Shown: positions 1 to 10,440, numbered from the stretch's first letter. The stretch: 64,000 nt of DNA from Haematococcus lacustris (GCA_030144725.1 JASKMD010000026.1:3173121-3237120); one strand, 5' to 3'. Notes: generated by a model not told the origin, from the sequence alone. Made by a program: numbers and translations.

Positions 1-605
1 GTAGGCCCGCAAGCTCGATATGGATATTTGTGCCGAAAGTTGTGTCCACGCAATAAGGTCGCCATAGGGAGCTACATACATACGTGTAAGGTCTAAGGCC
101 GGGGCCCGTCTCTATCGCAAGCTAGGTCCGTTCTGTCGGTTGTACTGGGTACCTCGGCTTGCAAGCTCCCGCAAAGCTGTGGATGTTGATGATGCCCCGC
201 AATCACAACAGCCTCCTGCACCGCACCCTCCCGTGTAATATCGAGTGCGGCAGAGATTGCCGCAAAAGTTGTTTGCGGTTGGCCCTCAACCATCCATCAT
301 TACATCTAACCTCACATCATTACATCATGACTCTTAGCCTACATCATTACATCACCACTTGTGGTCCTGCCAATCACTGCATGCATGGTATGGGCTAGGG
401 ATCTGACTCTTGCAAGGGCTGGTCTCAGGGTCGATACCTAACCCTAGAGGCTGAATAATGCTGGGCTCGGCAACATAGGCACGCTTTGTTGTCAGCGCAT
501 TTGCATAGCACTGTCGGGATAGCAAACGAGCTTGGGCTACATTGAGTTGTTCCTGCATGGGGGTGAAGGGGGCATGGGGGTAAAGGATGCATGTGGGGAA
601 GGCAC
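1..605. other. non-genic stretch before the satellite
   Basis: I see no coding region, RNA gene or clear repeat here. A short imperfect run of ACATCATTACATCA-like words lies near 294-352. The open frames are short and have neither protein-like composition nor splice support. Confidence 0.5.
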
Positions 606-1523
606 CTACAGTACTGTAGACACCTACAGTACTGTAGACCCCTACAGTACTGTAGACCCCTACAGTACTGTAGACCCCTACTGTACTGTAGACCCCTACA
701 GTACTGTAGACACCCTACAGTACTGTAGACACCTACAGTACTGTAGACACCTACAGTACTGTAGACCCCTACAGTACTGTAGACCCCTACAGTACTGTAG
801 ACCCCTACAGTACTGTAGACCCCTACAGTACTGTAGACCCCTACAGTACTGTAGACACCCTACAGTACTGTAGACACCCTACAGTACTGTAGACCCCTAC
901 AGTACTGTAGACCCCTACAGTACTGTAGACCCCTACAGTACTGTAGACCCCTACAGTACTGTAGACCCCTACAGTACTGTAGACCCCTACAGTACTGTAG
1001 ACACCCTACAGTACTGTAGACCCCTACAGTACTGTAGACCCCTACAGTACTGTAGACCCCTACAGTACTGTAGACCCCTACAGTACTGTAGACCCCTACA
1101 GTACTGTAGACCCCTACAGTACTGTAGACCCCTACAGTACTGTAGACCCCTACAGTACTGTAGACCCCTACAGTACTGTAGACCCCCACAGTACTGTAGA
1201 CCCCCACAGTACTGTAGACCCCCACAGTACTGTAGACCCCTACAGTACTGTAGACCCCTACAGTACTGTAGACCCCTACAGTACTGTAGACCCCTACAGT
1301 ACTGTAGACCCCTACAGTACTGTAGACCCCTACAGTACTGTAGACCCCTACAGTACTGTAGACCCCTACAGTACTGTAGACCCCTACAGTACTGTAGACC
1401 CCTACAGTACTGTAGACCCCTACAGTACTGTAGACCCCTACAGTACTGTAGACCCCTACAGTACTGTAGACCCCTACAGTACTGTAGACCCCTACAGTAC
1501 TGTAGACCCCTACAGTACTGTAG
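606..1523. repeat. 18-bp satellite built on a 14-bp perfect palindrome (array 1)
   Basis: About fifty head-to-tail copies of CTACAGTACTGTAG, which equals its own reverse complement, are separated by a 4-bp spacer, mostly ACCC, with a few ACAC and 5-bp ACACC spacers. Near 1193-1215 three copies carry CCCACAGTACTG instead of CCTACAGTACTG, showing drift. The 18-bp period keeps frames open on both strands, so long YSTVDP- or YSTVGV-type translations appear; these are artefacts. The same palindrome makes up the array at 4319-5167. Confidence 0.97.
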
Positions 1524-1738
1524 GCAGCAGCAGCATGGGTGGCAGCAGCAGCAGGGGGGGGGGGGCAGCAGCAGCAGTAGGGGGGCAGCAGCAGCAGTAG
1601 GGAGGCAGCAGCAGTAGGGAGGCAGCAGCGACAGCAGGGGGGCAGCAGCAGGGGGGCAGCAGCAGTAGCAGTAGGGGGGCAGCAGCAGCAGCAGTAGGGG
1701 GGCAGCAGCACCAGCAGCAGCAGCAGCAGCAGCAGGGG

Positions 1739-1798
<60 letters not shown>

Positions 1799-1822
1799 GG
1801 GGCAGCAGCAGCAGCAGTGGCA
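1524..1822. repeat. CAG/G-run microsatellite
   Basis: CAGCAGCAG blocks alternate with runs of six or more G, abutting the palindromic satellite directly. The longest uninterrupted CAG run is near 1741-1796. Confidence 0.9.
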
Positions 1823-1928
1823 GCAGCAGCAGACCTAGTAGGGGCACTGTATCACCTACCTACCTTTAGGCTGCTTAATGACTGCTGCTGGGAAGGGGGT
1901 GGGAGTGGGAGGGGGGGGTAGATGTGGA

Positions 1929-2058
1929 AGGCGGGAGGCGGGAGGCGGGAGGCGGGAGGCGGGAGGCGGGAGGCGGGGGGCGAGAGGCGGGAGGCGGGAG
2001 GCGGGAGGCGGGAGGCGGGAGGCGGGAGGCGGGAGGCGGGAGGCGGGAGGCGGGAGGC
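1929..2058. repeat. GGCGGGA 7-bp tandem repeat
   Basis: Roughly eighteen copies of a 7-bp GGCGGGA unit with one GGGGCGAGA variant near 1976-1984. The G-rich strand could form quadruplexes. Confidence 0.93.
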
Positions 2059-2605
2059 TTAACCGGGTTGGGCTGGGCGGGGGTGGGTTGGGTTAGGGGC
2101 ATGGGTTGGGTTGGGTGGGGGCATGGGCATGGGTTGGGGGCATGGGCAGGAGGCGGGGGGCGGGGGAGGGAGCGGGGGCGGGGTTGGGGTGGGGGAGGAT
2201 GAATTGGGAGGGGGTGGTTGTGTAGGGGAAAGGAAAGGGGAGGGGAGGTGCCCATCAGACCTGCAACCAAGGGACGTGCACGTGAGGTAGGGTGACCAGG
2301 CTAGGCAATGTGTTAGCTATCACCGTGGCCTTACCTTTGTGGTCCTCCTGGCCTCCTACCTGCTCACACCAGGCAACATATCCCATGCGCCAGTGGGGTG
2401 GGACTGCGGTGGGGAGTGTAGGGTGTAGGGAAGGGAAGGTGGGGTGAGGTGGGGGTTGCGATGCCACGTCAACCGAAGGGTGGGAGAGGGGGAAGGGAGG
2501 GGTGGGAAGAGGGTGGGTGGGGTGGGCTTTCTCCTGGCTGCTGGGATGTCAGGGGAGAGGTGACGGGGAGGGGGGAAGTGGGGGGTGGGTAGAGGTGGAA
2601 GTGGA

Positions 2606-2980
2606 GGGACGACAAGCTGGGCGTTGGTGGTGGGCGTGGGAAAGGGGAGGAAAAGGGGATGGGGAAGGGTGTGACGATGAATCCTGCAGCGGGACAAGGG
2701 GCATGCTAGCGGTTAAGGTGGGTACAGGGTGCCACATACCTGCACTCACCTTTTGTTGGGGTGTGGTGTATATGTGTGTGGGAGGAAGGCTGCTGCTGTT
2801 GCTTGGATATGGAGGGGGTAACGGGATCCAGAGGTGGACGAGATGCTGGAGAAGCGGGGGAGGATGGATGGGAGGAGAGCGGGACGACAAGCTGGGCGAT
2901 GGTGGTGGGCGTGGGGAAGGGGAGGAAAGGGGGAAGGGTGTGACGATCAATCCTGCAACGGGACAAGGGGCTTGCTAGCG
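2606..2980. repeat. about 100-bp direct duplication in a G-rich block
   Basis: The block starting GGGACGACAAGCTGGGCG at 2606 recurs at 2881, a spacing of 275 bp. Each copy runs about 100 bp and ends near a GCTAGCGG word. The copies differ by point changes and small indels. The wider 2060-3250 stretch is G-rich and I see no gene in it. Confidence 0.8.
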
Positions 2981-3265
2981 GGGGAGGGGAGGTAGAGGAG
3001 GAAGGGGAGGGAAGGGAAGGGGAGGTCCATGGGGAGGGCGAGAGAAGTGGGGAGGGCATTGATAGTCTCAGGTGTAGGCGCACAAGACCTGCGGCAACGG
3101 TGTGACGATTTGTCAACGGAAGCAAACATTGGACATGGGTACTGGATGCACTCACCATTAGAGTAGGGAGATGTAGAGCTGGCAGATGGAGGGGCAGGTG
3201 TAGCAGCCCTCCATTACAACCCACCTTCCTTTGTCCTCACCTCTGTAGGTGGTGCAGGCTGGGCA

Positions 3266-3435
3266 GGGCTGGGCTGGGCTGGGCTGGGCTGGGCTGGGCT
3301 GGGCTGGGCTGGGCTGGGCTGGGCTGGGCTGGGCTGGGCTGGGCTGGGCTGGGCTGGGCTGGGCTGGGCTGGGCTGGGCTGGGCTGGGCTGGGCTGGGCT
3401 GGGCTGGGCTGGGCTGGGCTGGGCTGGGCTGGGCT
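3266..3435. repeat. GGGCT pentanucleotide array
   Basis: About 34 uninterrupted copies of GGGCT. It is not a chlorophyte telomere repeat (TTTTAGGG type). A short GGT run follows at 3485-3511. Confidence 0.97.
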
Positions 3436-3775
3436 GCAACACAAGGGAGGCAACAGTGGGAACGTTGTGAGAGGTGATGAAATGGTGGTGGTGGTGGTGG
3501 TGGTGGTGGTGAAGGGGATATGGAGGGGGTGGTAATCAGGGGGTTACTAGGCGTGATTGTAAGACCTGCAGCAACCAGGTGTGGTAGCGGTTAGGCCGGA
3601 TACAAAGGGCTATGCTGCGCAATGCTAGCTCCTTCTAAGCTCTTACCTTGGTCCTAATCTCTTACCATAGTCCTTCTGACCTCTTCGCTGCTCACAACAC
3701 GTTGCACCTGCCTTGCGTTGGTGCATCAATGCTTGCGATTCATTGCGGAGAATCGTTGCGAGGAAACTGGCCGCG

Positions 3776-3875
3776 AGGCTAGCTGCGATGCTGGCTGCGA
3801 GGCTGGCTGCGAGGCTGGCTGCGAAAGTGGCTGCGAGGCCGGCTGCGAGGAAAATGGCTGAGAGGCTGGCTGCGA
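3776..3875. repeat. degenerate 12-bp GAGGCTGGCTGC repeat
   Basis: Imperfect copies of GAGGCTGGCTGC, with AAGTGG and GAGGCC variants, run just before the 101-bp array and share its GGCTGCGAG words. The larger repeat may have grown from this motif. Confidence 0.7.
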
Positions 3876-3924
3876 GGTGAGATCATCGCACCGAGCTGCC
3901 TCACAGGTATGCTTCTGCGCTGCT

Positions 3925-4225
3925 GGACCAGCTATGTGGCCGCGAGGTTGATTGCCGAGTATGTGGCTGCGAGTATGGGCTAGATGTGGCTGCGAGTATG
4001 GGTAACCTCGTGCGATGCCATCTGTGGACCAGCTGTGTGGCCGCGAGGTTGATTGCCGAGTATGTGGCTGCGAGTATGGGCTAGATGTGGCTGCGAGTAT
4101 GGGTAACCTCGTGCGATGCCATCTGTGGACCAGCTATGTGGCCGCGAGGTTGATTGCCGAGTATGTGGCTGCGAGTATGGGCTAGATGCGGCTGCGAGTA
4201 TGGGTAACCTCGTGCGATGCCATCG
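3925..4225. repeat. 101-bp tandem repeat, three copies
   Basis: The motif GGACCAGCTATGTGGCCGCG starts at 3925, 4026 and 4127, an exact 101-bp period. The copies differ by only a few substitutions (CTATGTGG or CTGTGTGG; AGATGTGG or AGATGCGG). The third copy ends near 4222. No open frame runs through it. Confidence 0.95.
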
Positions 4226-4318
4226 CTACAATACCGGCAACACGATGCTGCGACTAAGTGTTGGACGGATGCCTTGAATGCAAGTGAGATGTTCAGAATT
4301 TTTCTAAGTGCTTAAAGG

Positions 4319-5167
4319 CTACAGTACTGTAAGTGGTCTCTCGAGGTACCTCGAGGTACCTCGAGGTACTGTAGATGTCTACAGTACTGTAGATGTCTAC
4401 AGTACTGTAGATGTCTACAGTACTGTAAATGGTCTCTCGAGGTACCTCGAGGTACCTACAGTACTGTAGATGTCTACAGTACTGTAGATGTCTACAGTAC
4501 TGTAGATGTCTACAGTACTGTAGGGGTCTACAGTACTGTAGATGTCTACAGTACTGTAAATGGTCTCTCGAGGAACATCGAGGTACCTACAGTACTGTAG
4601 ATGTCTACATTACTGTAGATGTCTACAGTACTGTAGATGTCTACAGTACTGTAGATGTCTACAATACAGTAGGGGTCTACAGTACTGTAGATGTCTACAG
4701 TACTGTAAATGGTCTCTCGAGGAACATCGAGGTACCTACAGTACTGTAGATGTATACAGTACTGTAGATGTCTACAGTACTGTAGATGTCTACAGTACTG
4801 TAAATGGTCTCTCGAGGTACCTCGAGGTACCTACAGTACTGTAGATGTCTACAGTACTGTAGATGTCTACAGTACTGTAGATGTCTACAGTACTGTAGGT
4901 GTCTACAGTACTGTAGATGTCTACAGTACTGTAAATGGTCTCTCGAGGTACCTCGAGGTACCTACAGTACTGTAGATGTCTACAGTACTGTAGATGTCTA
5001 CAGTACTGTAGATGTCTACAGTACTGTAAATGGTCTCTCGAGGTACCCCGACAGTACTGTAGACACCTACAGTACTGTAGGTGCCTACAGTACTGTAGGT
5101 GTCTACAGTACTGTTCGTGTACTCGCGAGGTACCCCGACAGTACTGTAGATACCTACAGTACTGTAG
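4319..5167. repeat. palindromic satellite with higher-order units (array 2)
   Basis: Same 14-bp palindrome as array 1, here with spacer ATGT. Blocks of 3-7 palindromes are separated by AAATGGTCTCTCGAGG-type segments at about 4327, 4429, 4558, 4707, 4802, 4933 and 5027. The separators carry a second palindrome, CTCGAGGTACCTCGAG, also its own reverse complement. The last part (5040-5167) turns to ATACC and GTGC spacers. Long translated frames are artefacts. Confidence 0.96.
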
Positions 5168-5302
5168 CATGGCCGTATCTCACCAACCGCGCAAAATCAC
5201 GAATTTTAGTTTCAACCCCCAATCTTACAATGCCTTCATTTGACTATGTACCAAGTCCGAGGCTCTGAATCTCAAAAATGCTGTTACTAATTTGCCTGAG
5301 TG

Positions 5303-5354
5303 TCTATGTAACCTTGATAGTGGTGTCTTGGTCTGTCCGTACATTCTCTACAGG
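5303..5354 (+). repeat. dispersed 44-51-bp element, copy 1
   Basis: Contains ACCTTGATAGTGGTGTCTTG followed by GTCTGTCCGTACATTCTCTA and CAGG. The same sequence recurs at 7457-7500 and 7536-7586, with no difference that I can see over the shared 43 bases. The two longer copies also share TCTATGTA at the left end. Confidence 0.93.
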
Positions 5355-5716
5355 GTTATGGGCCCACAGCTCCGCCATTGTGCCGGACACCAATGAGATC
5401 TGGTCCGCACAGTCGCCTGTCAAGCGACTGTGCGTGAATGACAACCTTCGAGCCCTCGCTCAAGGCTTTACTACACAGCGATGCCGATGGATGCCGAGGC
5501 TCTTTGCCAAGCTATGCGAGAATCGTTGCGAGATCTGGTTACCCCGTCGAGCAGCCAAGTAAGCCAAGCTTGGTGCGATACACGGGGCCAGCTCCAGCGC
5601 AGTCTGTGTGTATAAGCTTCCGAATTTGCTCGTGCCGAGATCGTGTTTGTCTGTCGTGACTCTGTGTCGTGTTTGCGGGGATGGTGTGCGGGAGTCACTG
5701 CAGCCACAAGTGCTCA
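5355..5716. other. non-genic spacer
   Basis: I recognise no gene or repeat here; the short frames have no conserved motif. Confidence 0.4.
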
Positions 5717-6070
5717 GTGCCAGGCAGGTGCATGCTGCAGCGCTGCCTGACCTGTTTTGTTAAGCCACTGTAGCCACAGACGCACAGTGCCAGGCAGGTG
5801 TATGCTGCAGCGCTGCCTGACCTGTTTTGTTAGTCACTGCCGCGACGAGTGTGCATTGCCAGGCAGGTGTATGCAGAAGCGCTGCCTGACCTGTTTTGTT
5901 AGTCACTGCCGCGACGAGTGTGCAGTGCCAGGCAGGTGTATGCAGAAGCGCTGCCTGACCTGTTTTGTTAGTCACTGCCGCGACGAGTGTGCATTGCCAG
6001 ACAGGTTTATGCTGTAGCGCTGCCTGACCTGTTTTGTTAGTCACTGTCTGGTAAGTGTGCAGTGCCAGGC
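5717..6070. repeat. 69-bp tandem repeat, about five copies
   Basis: The word GTGCCAGGCAGGTG (or TTGCC variant) starts at 5717, 5787, 5856, 5925 and 5994, a 69-70-bp period. Each unit carries CAGGCAG and CTGCCTG, an inverted pair about 15 nt apart that could form a small stem. The last copy decays around 6040-6075. Confidence 0.94.
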
Positions 6071-6212
6071 AGTTACCAGGGATAACCTGCTCTTTCTGTT
6101 CTGTTGGTCTTACAACCACTTTCTGGTATGTGTCAAGTTCTGCTGCAGGGGGGAGAGTCAGCAAGTGCTGATCAGCAGCAGAACCTTTGCCTAATGGGTG
6201 TGTCATGCGTGT

Positions 6213-6241
6213 GACGCTGCCCCAATGAGATGGGCAGCGTC
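6213..6241 (+). repeat. hairpin unit 1
   Basis: GACGCTGCCC pairs perfectly with GGGCAGCGTC across the loop CAATGAGAT: ten base pairs. Confidence 0.85.
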
Positions 6242-6391
6242 TAGGAAGCCTCCTTGTGTGTGACACTGCTCCGTTGACATGAACTGTGGTATCTGGGTCA
6301 CCAAGTCACATCTTCTGCTGCAGGGGGGAAGAGTCAGCAGCAGCTGACCAGCAGCAGCAGCTGTGCCTTATGAAGTGTGTGTCATGTGTGT

Positions 6392-6420
6392 GACGCTGCC
6401 CCAGTGAGATGGGCAGTGTC
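6392..6420 (+). repeat. hairpin unit 2
   Basis: GACGCTGCCC and GGGCAGTGTC pair with one G-U wobble; loop CAGTGAGAT. Confidence 0.8.
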
Positions 6421-6446
6421 TAGGCAGTGTTTGACCCATTGCGTAT

Positions 6447-6475
6447 GCCGCTGCCCCAATGAGATGGGCAGTGTC
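6447..6475 (+). repeat. hairpin unit 3
   Basis: GCCGCTGCCC and GGGCAGTGTC share the inner stem. The outer end is weakened by one G-U and one mismatch. Loop CAATGAGAT. Confidence 0.75.
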
Positions 6476-6689
6476 CATGCTGTGCTTGACCCCCGCGTAT
6501 GTGATGCCACAGCACCAACAACAGCCGAAGCCTCATCTCCTGCTGCAGGGGGGTAAAGTCAGCAGCAGCTGACCAGCAGCAGCAGCTGTGTCTCGTATGG
6601 CAGTGGCATCTACCTGGTGGCAGCAAGCTAGAGCAGTCCTGCCTGTGCAGCTGACATTGTGTCTGACAACGCTTAACCCACGAGTGTGC

Positions 6690-6718
6690 GACACTGCCCC
6701 AATGAGATGGGCAGTGTG
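6690..6718 (+). repeat. hairpin unit 4
   Basis: ACACTGCCC pairs perfectly with GGGCAGTGT around the loop CAATGAGAT. Compared with unit 1 both stem sides changed (GCTG to ACTG, CAGC to CAGT), so pairing is kept. Confidence 0.8.
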
Positions 6719-6779
6719 TCAGGAAGAGTGGTACATGGTCTAGACAGTAGCAGACTGCAGTAGTCTTGCCCCTAGCTGG

Positions 6780-7130
6780 CATGATCAGTGGGAGTGCAGA
6801 AGCAGTAAGCTGGAAGTAGCCTTGTCCGTGGTTGGCGTGGCCAGTGGGAGTACATGCAACAGCTGCAAGCTGGAGCAGGTGTACTTTGCTAGTGGGAGTA
6901 TGAGATGCAACAACAAGGTGGAGCATCTTAGCCCTTGGCTTGCATAGCCTGTGGGAGCATCAGTAGCAGCAACTTGCTGGAAGTGGGCCTGCTCCTGACT
7001 GGCTCGGCCGGTGGGACAATGTTCACCAGCACCGAGCAGCATCACCACAAGCACCATGCAGCAGCACCACCATGTGCAGCAGCATCATGAGCATGTGTTG
7101 ACCTGTAGCCAGTGGGAGTATCACATACAC
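6780..7130. other. AGTGGGAGTA-rich non-genic stretch
   Basis: The word AGTGGGAGTA or GTGGGAG(C/T)A recurs irregularly (about 6788, 6843, 6890, 6950, 7108) among CAGCAGCA words. The same word occurs again near 7320. I see no gene here. Confidence 0.5.
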
Positions 7131-7456
7131 TAGCAGGCTTGCCTGCTTGACAATGTTGCACCTGCGCCTGTCATGCATCATGCACCACCATGCACCAACA
7201 TGAGCCTCCGATAAGCCGCTGAAGACGTCGGTAGTTCTTTCATTTTGCTTTGCTTTACAGTTGTTTGACTTTGCAGTAGCTGTGCTCTTGACGTAGTGTC
7301 TCTTTGCCTAGCCCCTGAGTGGGAGTGTTGGAAACTACGCCCTCCCGGTGTTGCGCATGAAGCATCGGGATGATAGGGCGTGATATCCAATGGCTAGTCA
7401 AGAGAGTGTACAAGTGTGACTGTCGTATTTAGGGCAGTTTCCTGGCATACCTTGGC

Positions 7457-7500
7457 ACCTTGATAGTGGTGTCTTGGTCTGTCCGTACATTCTCTACAGG
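7457..7500 (+). repeat. dispersed 44-51-bp element, copy 2
   Basis: Same 44 bases as copy 1 (from ACCTTGATAG to CTACAGG), without the TCTATGTA left end; flanks differ from those of copy 1. Confidence 0.93.
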
Positions 7501-7535
7501 TAGGCGCGGGCTATGCGCCGGCCTGTTGTGCCAGA

Positions 7536-7586
7536 TCTATGTAACCTTGATAGTGGTGTCTTGGTCTGTCCGTACATTCTCTACAG
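7536..7586 (+). repeat. dispersed 44-51-bp element, copy 3
   Basis: Carries the longer form beginning TCTATGTAACC and ending CTACAG, only 36 bp after copy 2 and in the same orientation. Confidence 0.93.
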
Positions 7587-7867
7587 CACTCAATCTGCTA
7601 GGGCTAGTGCCTCCATTACCTCCATCAGTGTTACGGCGTCACGACCCACCACTCGCGTCAGGCTCGGATCAACTGTTGCAGAGCTACGTGTCGCGTGCAA
7701 ACTACCTAAAACAACCTCTGCCCTGAATGAAGCGCCAGGCGCCAAGTGCACTGCATCGTCCACTCACACAGCACACGCACTGCACACCGCGCCATGTCGC
7801 ATGCAGGTAGGCGCAGCCATGTGTCGCATGCAGGTAGGCGCAGTGTGCAAGCATTTCAGGCATGCAG

Positions 7868-10348
7868 CTACTTGTAGCCCAGCAGGTCTTTGGTTGCCTT
7901 GGTAGTGGTGGCCACGACAGCGTCCATGACCTTGGCTGCAGTAGTGGGCTCACCAGGTGGGTCCACTGGCGTGTCGTCAATGTCCTGAGCCTGCGGTCAC
8001 ACACCCCACACCTCACACCTCACACCCCTCACCCCACACCTCACTCACTGCCTGTTGTATCCAACAAATCACTTAACGGCGAATGCCATGTATTGCTGAT
8101 GACAATGATAATGATGGTGACAGCCTGCTGCTGTTGCTGCAGGCTTGCAATGGGTGATGGTTGTGAAACACGAACACAAGGCCACCACCAAGCTGCTGTT
8201 GGCGCCCCTGTCACCCCTTCTGCCCCACTGCTGCTGCTGCGGTGCCTAAACCCACACATATGAGATGACAAAGGCGTTGAGGGTGACAACACAGCCACAG
8301 CGACATAGGCAGGGAGGGGCCACCCACGTTTGGGTTATCCTTCCAAATCCTCGCGTTCAGGGCTGTTGCAAAGGTAATCCAGGCTAGGTAGGGGGACATG
8401 AGCCCAACCACTGCTGCCTTCTTGTCACCCGCTGCCTTGGACATGGCCACAGTGGCTGCGGTGGCTAGGCCCAACATAGCTGCAGGTAGGCAGGCAGGCA
8501 TGTGGCTGACCGTGACAGGTGCCACAGATGATTGATTGGAGTGAGACCAGCGAGGTGTGGAGGCTTGTGCCTGGCAGGACTTGACAGGGCACAGCAGGTT
8601 GACAGGAGGAACAGGCAGGGGTTGAAGTGCTGCAGGGGCCGCTAGGGCATAGGTGTTGGATGAGTCAGCAGACTGCCAGGCAGGGGCTGCAGTCATGAGG
8701 GGTGGGGAGTCAGCAGCTGGGGTGGGGCCAGTGAGGCGCACCTGTGGAGTCCACCAGAGCTAGGTCAGGTCGGTGGGCCTGCAGCCAGGGGCCGGGCAGC
8801 AGGCAGCAGCAGCTGGCAGCCAGGGCAGCATCAGCTGAGCTGAGCAGCGGTTTGCTAGGATGGTGGCTCAACAGCAGGCAGCAGGCAGAGTAACCGCAGC
8901 TGGGCTGAGCGGCAGTATGCCCAGGCAGTGGCTGGACAGCAGGCAGCAGGCAGCAAAGGCCACGGGGGCGCAGCCACCAGCAGCAGCCTGACCTCCAGCA
9001 GCCTGGGCAGCCAGCACCCACCTTGAACATGAGGGGCTGCCAGGCGAAGTTCAGGGCCAGCTGCGCCCCGTACAGGGCCAGGGGCAGCTTGCGGTCTGCC
9101 CCTACACAGGCAAGCACCACCTCCTTGCTCCCTGCCAGCTTGGCTGCAACTGGGTATCGAGAAAGATACATGCAGCCGCTCAATGTGATTAACAGGCAGA
9201 GGGGCAGCTGGGGCATTGCGTGTTGTCGATGCCCAAATACTGCATTGTTGTACATGCTGTGTGGAACAGGCACACAAGGTGAAGGTGTGACCCAGGCAGC
9301 CAGGCGACACCAGCTGGTGCAGGCAGTGCTCCCACAGCTACATATGCATGGCAGCAGGCACCGCAACGCATCAGAATCGCCAAGCTGGCCTACATGACTG
9401 TTCTAGGCAATTCAAAAGGCGTGTGGTGGCCTCTGCTTTGCTTTCCGCGGAACCTCCTAGCACAGCAGCAGCCACATCTTCACCACAACCAGCTGCAGAC
9501 AGCAGTGTTGCTGTGCACCAGCAAAGCAGCAGCACCCACTGCAGGACCGACACAGCACCTGATTCAGACGCCCGCCCCTACTGGCTCCAAGGCTATAGAA
9601 GACAAGTGACGAGGACATTCACGCAAGGTTTACAAAGTTCTTTACCACCTTACCAAGAAAATACAGCTGCCCCACCTTTGTTTCTCCACACAAGCCAGGA
9701 GGCTACGCCCTGGCTGGTGTAAAGCAGGGGCCACACTGCAGGCAGCAGCAGGCAGGACACGCAGCTCACCCCCTGGGCTGAGTGGCAGCTGTGGACATCA
9801 ATGACCTCAGGTACACCCTGCCAAGAGTTGCCAGCGCTACACAGCAGGAGCGAGATTGCAGTCACCTGCGCCAAACATCCAGTTGGGCGGGTTCCAACTT
9901 GGCTTTTTCAACCGCTTGTACCTACATGTCGAAATTTGACAGACGCAGCCACGTCACGACAGAATGGTGTTCTCAAGCGGGCGGCACGCCAACGGCTGCA
10001 CGCTGCCGCCAGCATTTGATATGCGACATCAGTGTCGCAGTGCGGAACGTGACTAGGACCTTGATCTGTGCAGCTGTGCAGCAACTCCGACATGAACCCT
10101 AATGCGTGCTCAGGACGGCTGCAAGCACTCTGTCGGAACAAGGATCTAAGGTGGGCGTTAGCAGCAGCATTGCCGCAAACCCACCAGCCGAATATCGACT
10201 TAAACCCAATAAGCGAGGCCAACTGGCCGCCCGCAAGCGGGCCACCAATGGCGATTGCCTGCGGACGGACACTATCGAGGGTCGCTGCTGCATACCAGCG
10301 ACGGATGCTGGTCGCACTCACCAATGCCAGTGCATCGTCGCGTTTCAT
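7868..10348 (-). CDS. TSPO: TSPO/MBR family translocator protein, seven exons
   Basis: Tryptophan-rich five-helix membrane protein; family members bind porphyrins and sterols in mitochondrial, plastid or ER membranes. Exons on the minus strand: 10185-10348, 9866-9921, 9676-9735, 9022-9149, 8742-8778, 8328-8479, 7868-7990. Phases match at every junction and give 239 aa. Family motifs in order: AIAIGGPLAGG (helix 1), WYKRLKKPSWNPPNWMFGA, VWPLLYTSQGVASWLVW, LPLALYGAQLALNFAW, and LMSPYLAWITFATALN followed by IW. The protein is longer than the usual 160-200 aa. It adds about 30 residues at the N terminus and a hydrophilic 40-aa tail from its own last exon, ending LLGYK. The ATG at 10346-10348 is the only Met in frame before helix 1; an upstream exon is possible (see 10441-10618). 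Family call is secure; organelle is not predicted. Confidence 0.94.
7994..8045. repeat. CACACCTCACACC-type pyrimidine-rich repeat
   Basis: Short tandem CACACCTCACACC words lie just upstream (minus strand) of the last TSPO exon. They may serve as its polypyrimidine tract on the G-rich complement, or be neutral. Confidence 0.5.
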
Positions 10349-10423
10349 GCTTCTGTACAAATGTGCTATGTGAGGTGAGCTGAGGCAATGAGTGCCGGAC
10401 AACAAGTGTGATGAGGGGAACAA

Positions 10424-10437
10424 ACTATAAAAATAGT
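10424..10437 (+). promoter_or_regulatory. TATA-like ACTATAAAAATAG
   Basis: ACTATAAAAATAG is nearly palindromic and lies between the orphan exon and TSPO exon 1. It resembles a TATA box on the plus strand, but I see no plus-strand gene starting just after it. Weak call. Confidence 0.25.
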
Positions 10438-10440
10438 TGC

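Larger units (their letters stand above)
6133..6590 (+). repeat. three dispersed CTGCAGGGGGG...GTCAGCAG blocks
   Basis: Blocks near 6142-6185, 6316-6365 and 6540-6590 share CTGCTGCAGGGGGG, then GTCAGCAG, then CTGACCAGCAGCAG. They alternate with the hairpin units listed separately, so the region 6100-6720 looks like a decayed long-period tandem array. Confidence 0.75.

Noticed and set aside
860..1847. Minus-strand YSTVGV and LQYCRG frames
   Set aside because: Artefacts of the 18-bp satellite period.
606..5167. CRISPR-like look of regularly spaced palindromic repeats
   Set aside because: Spacers are only 4 bp (or a repeated separator) and not unique; no cas genes; the host is a eukaryote.
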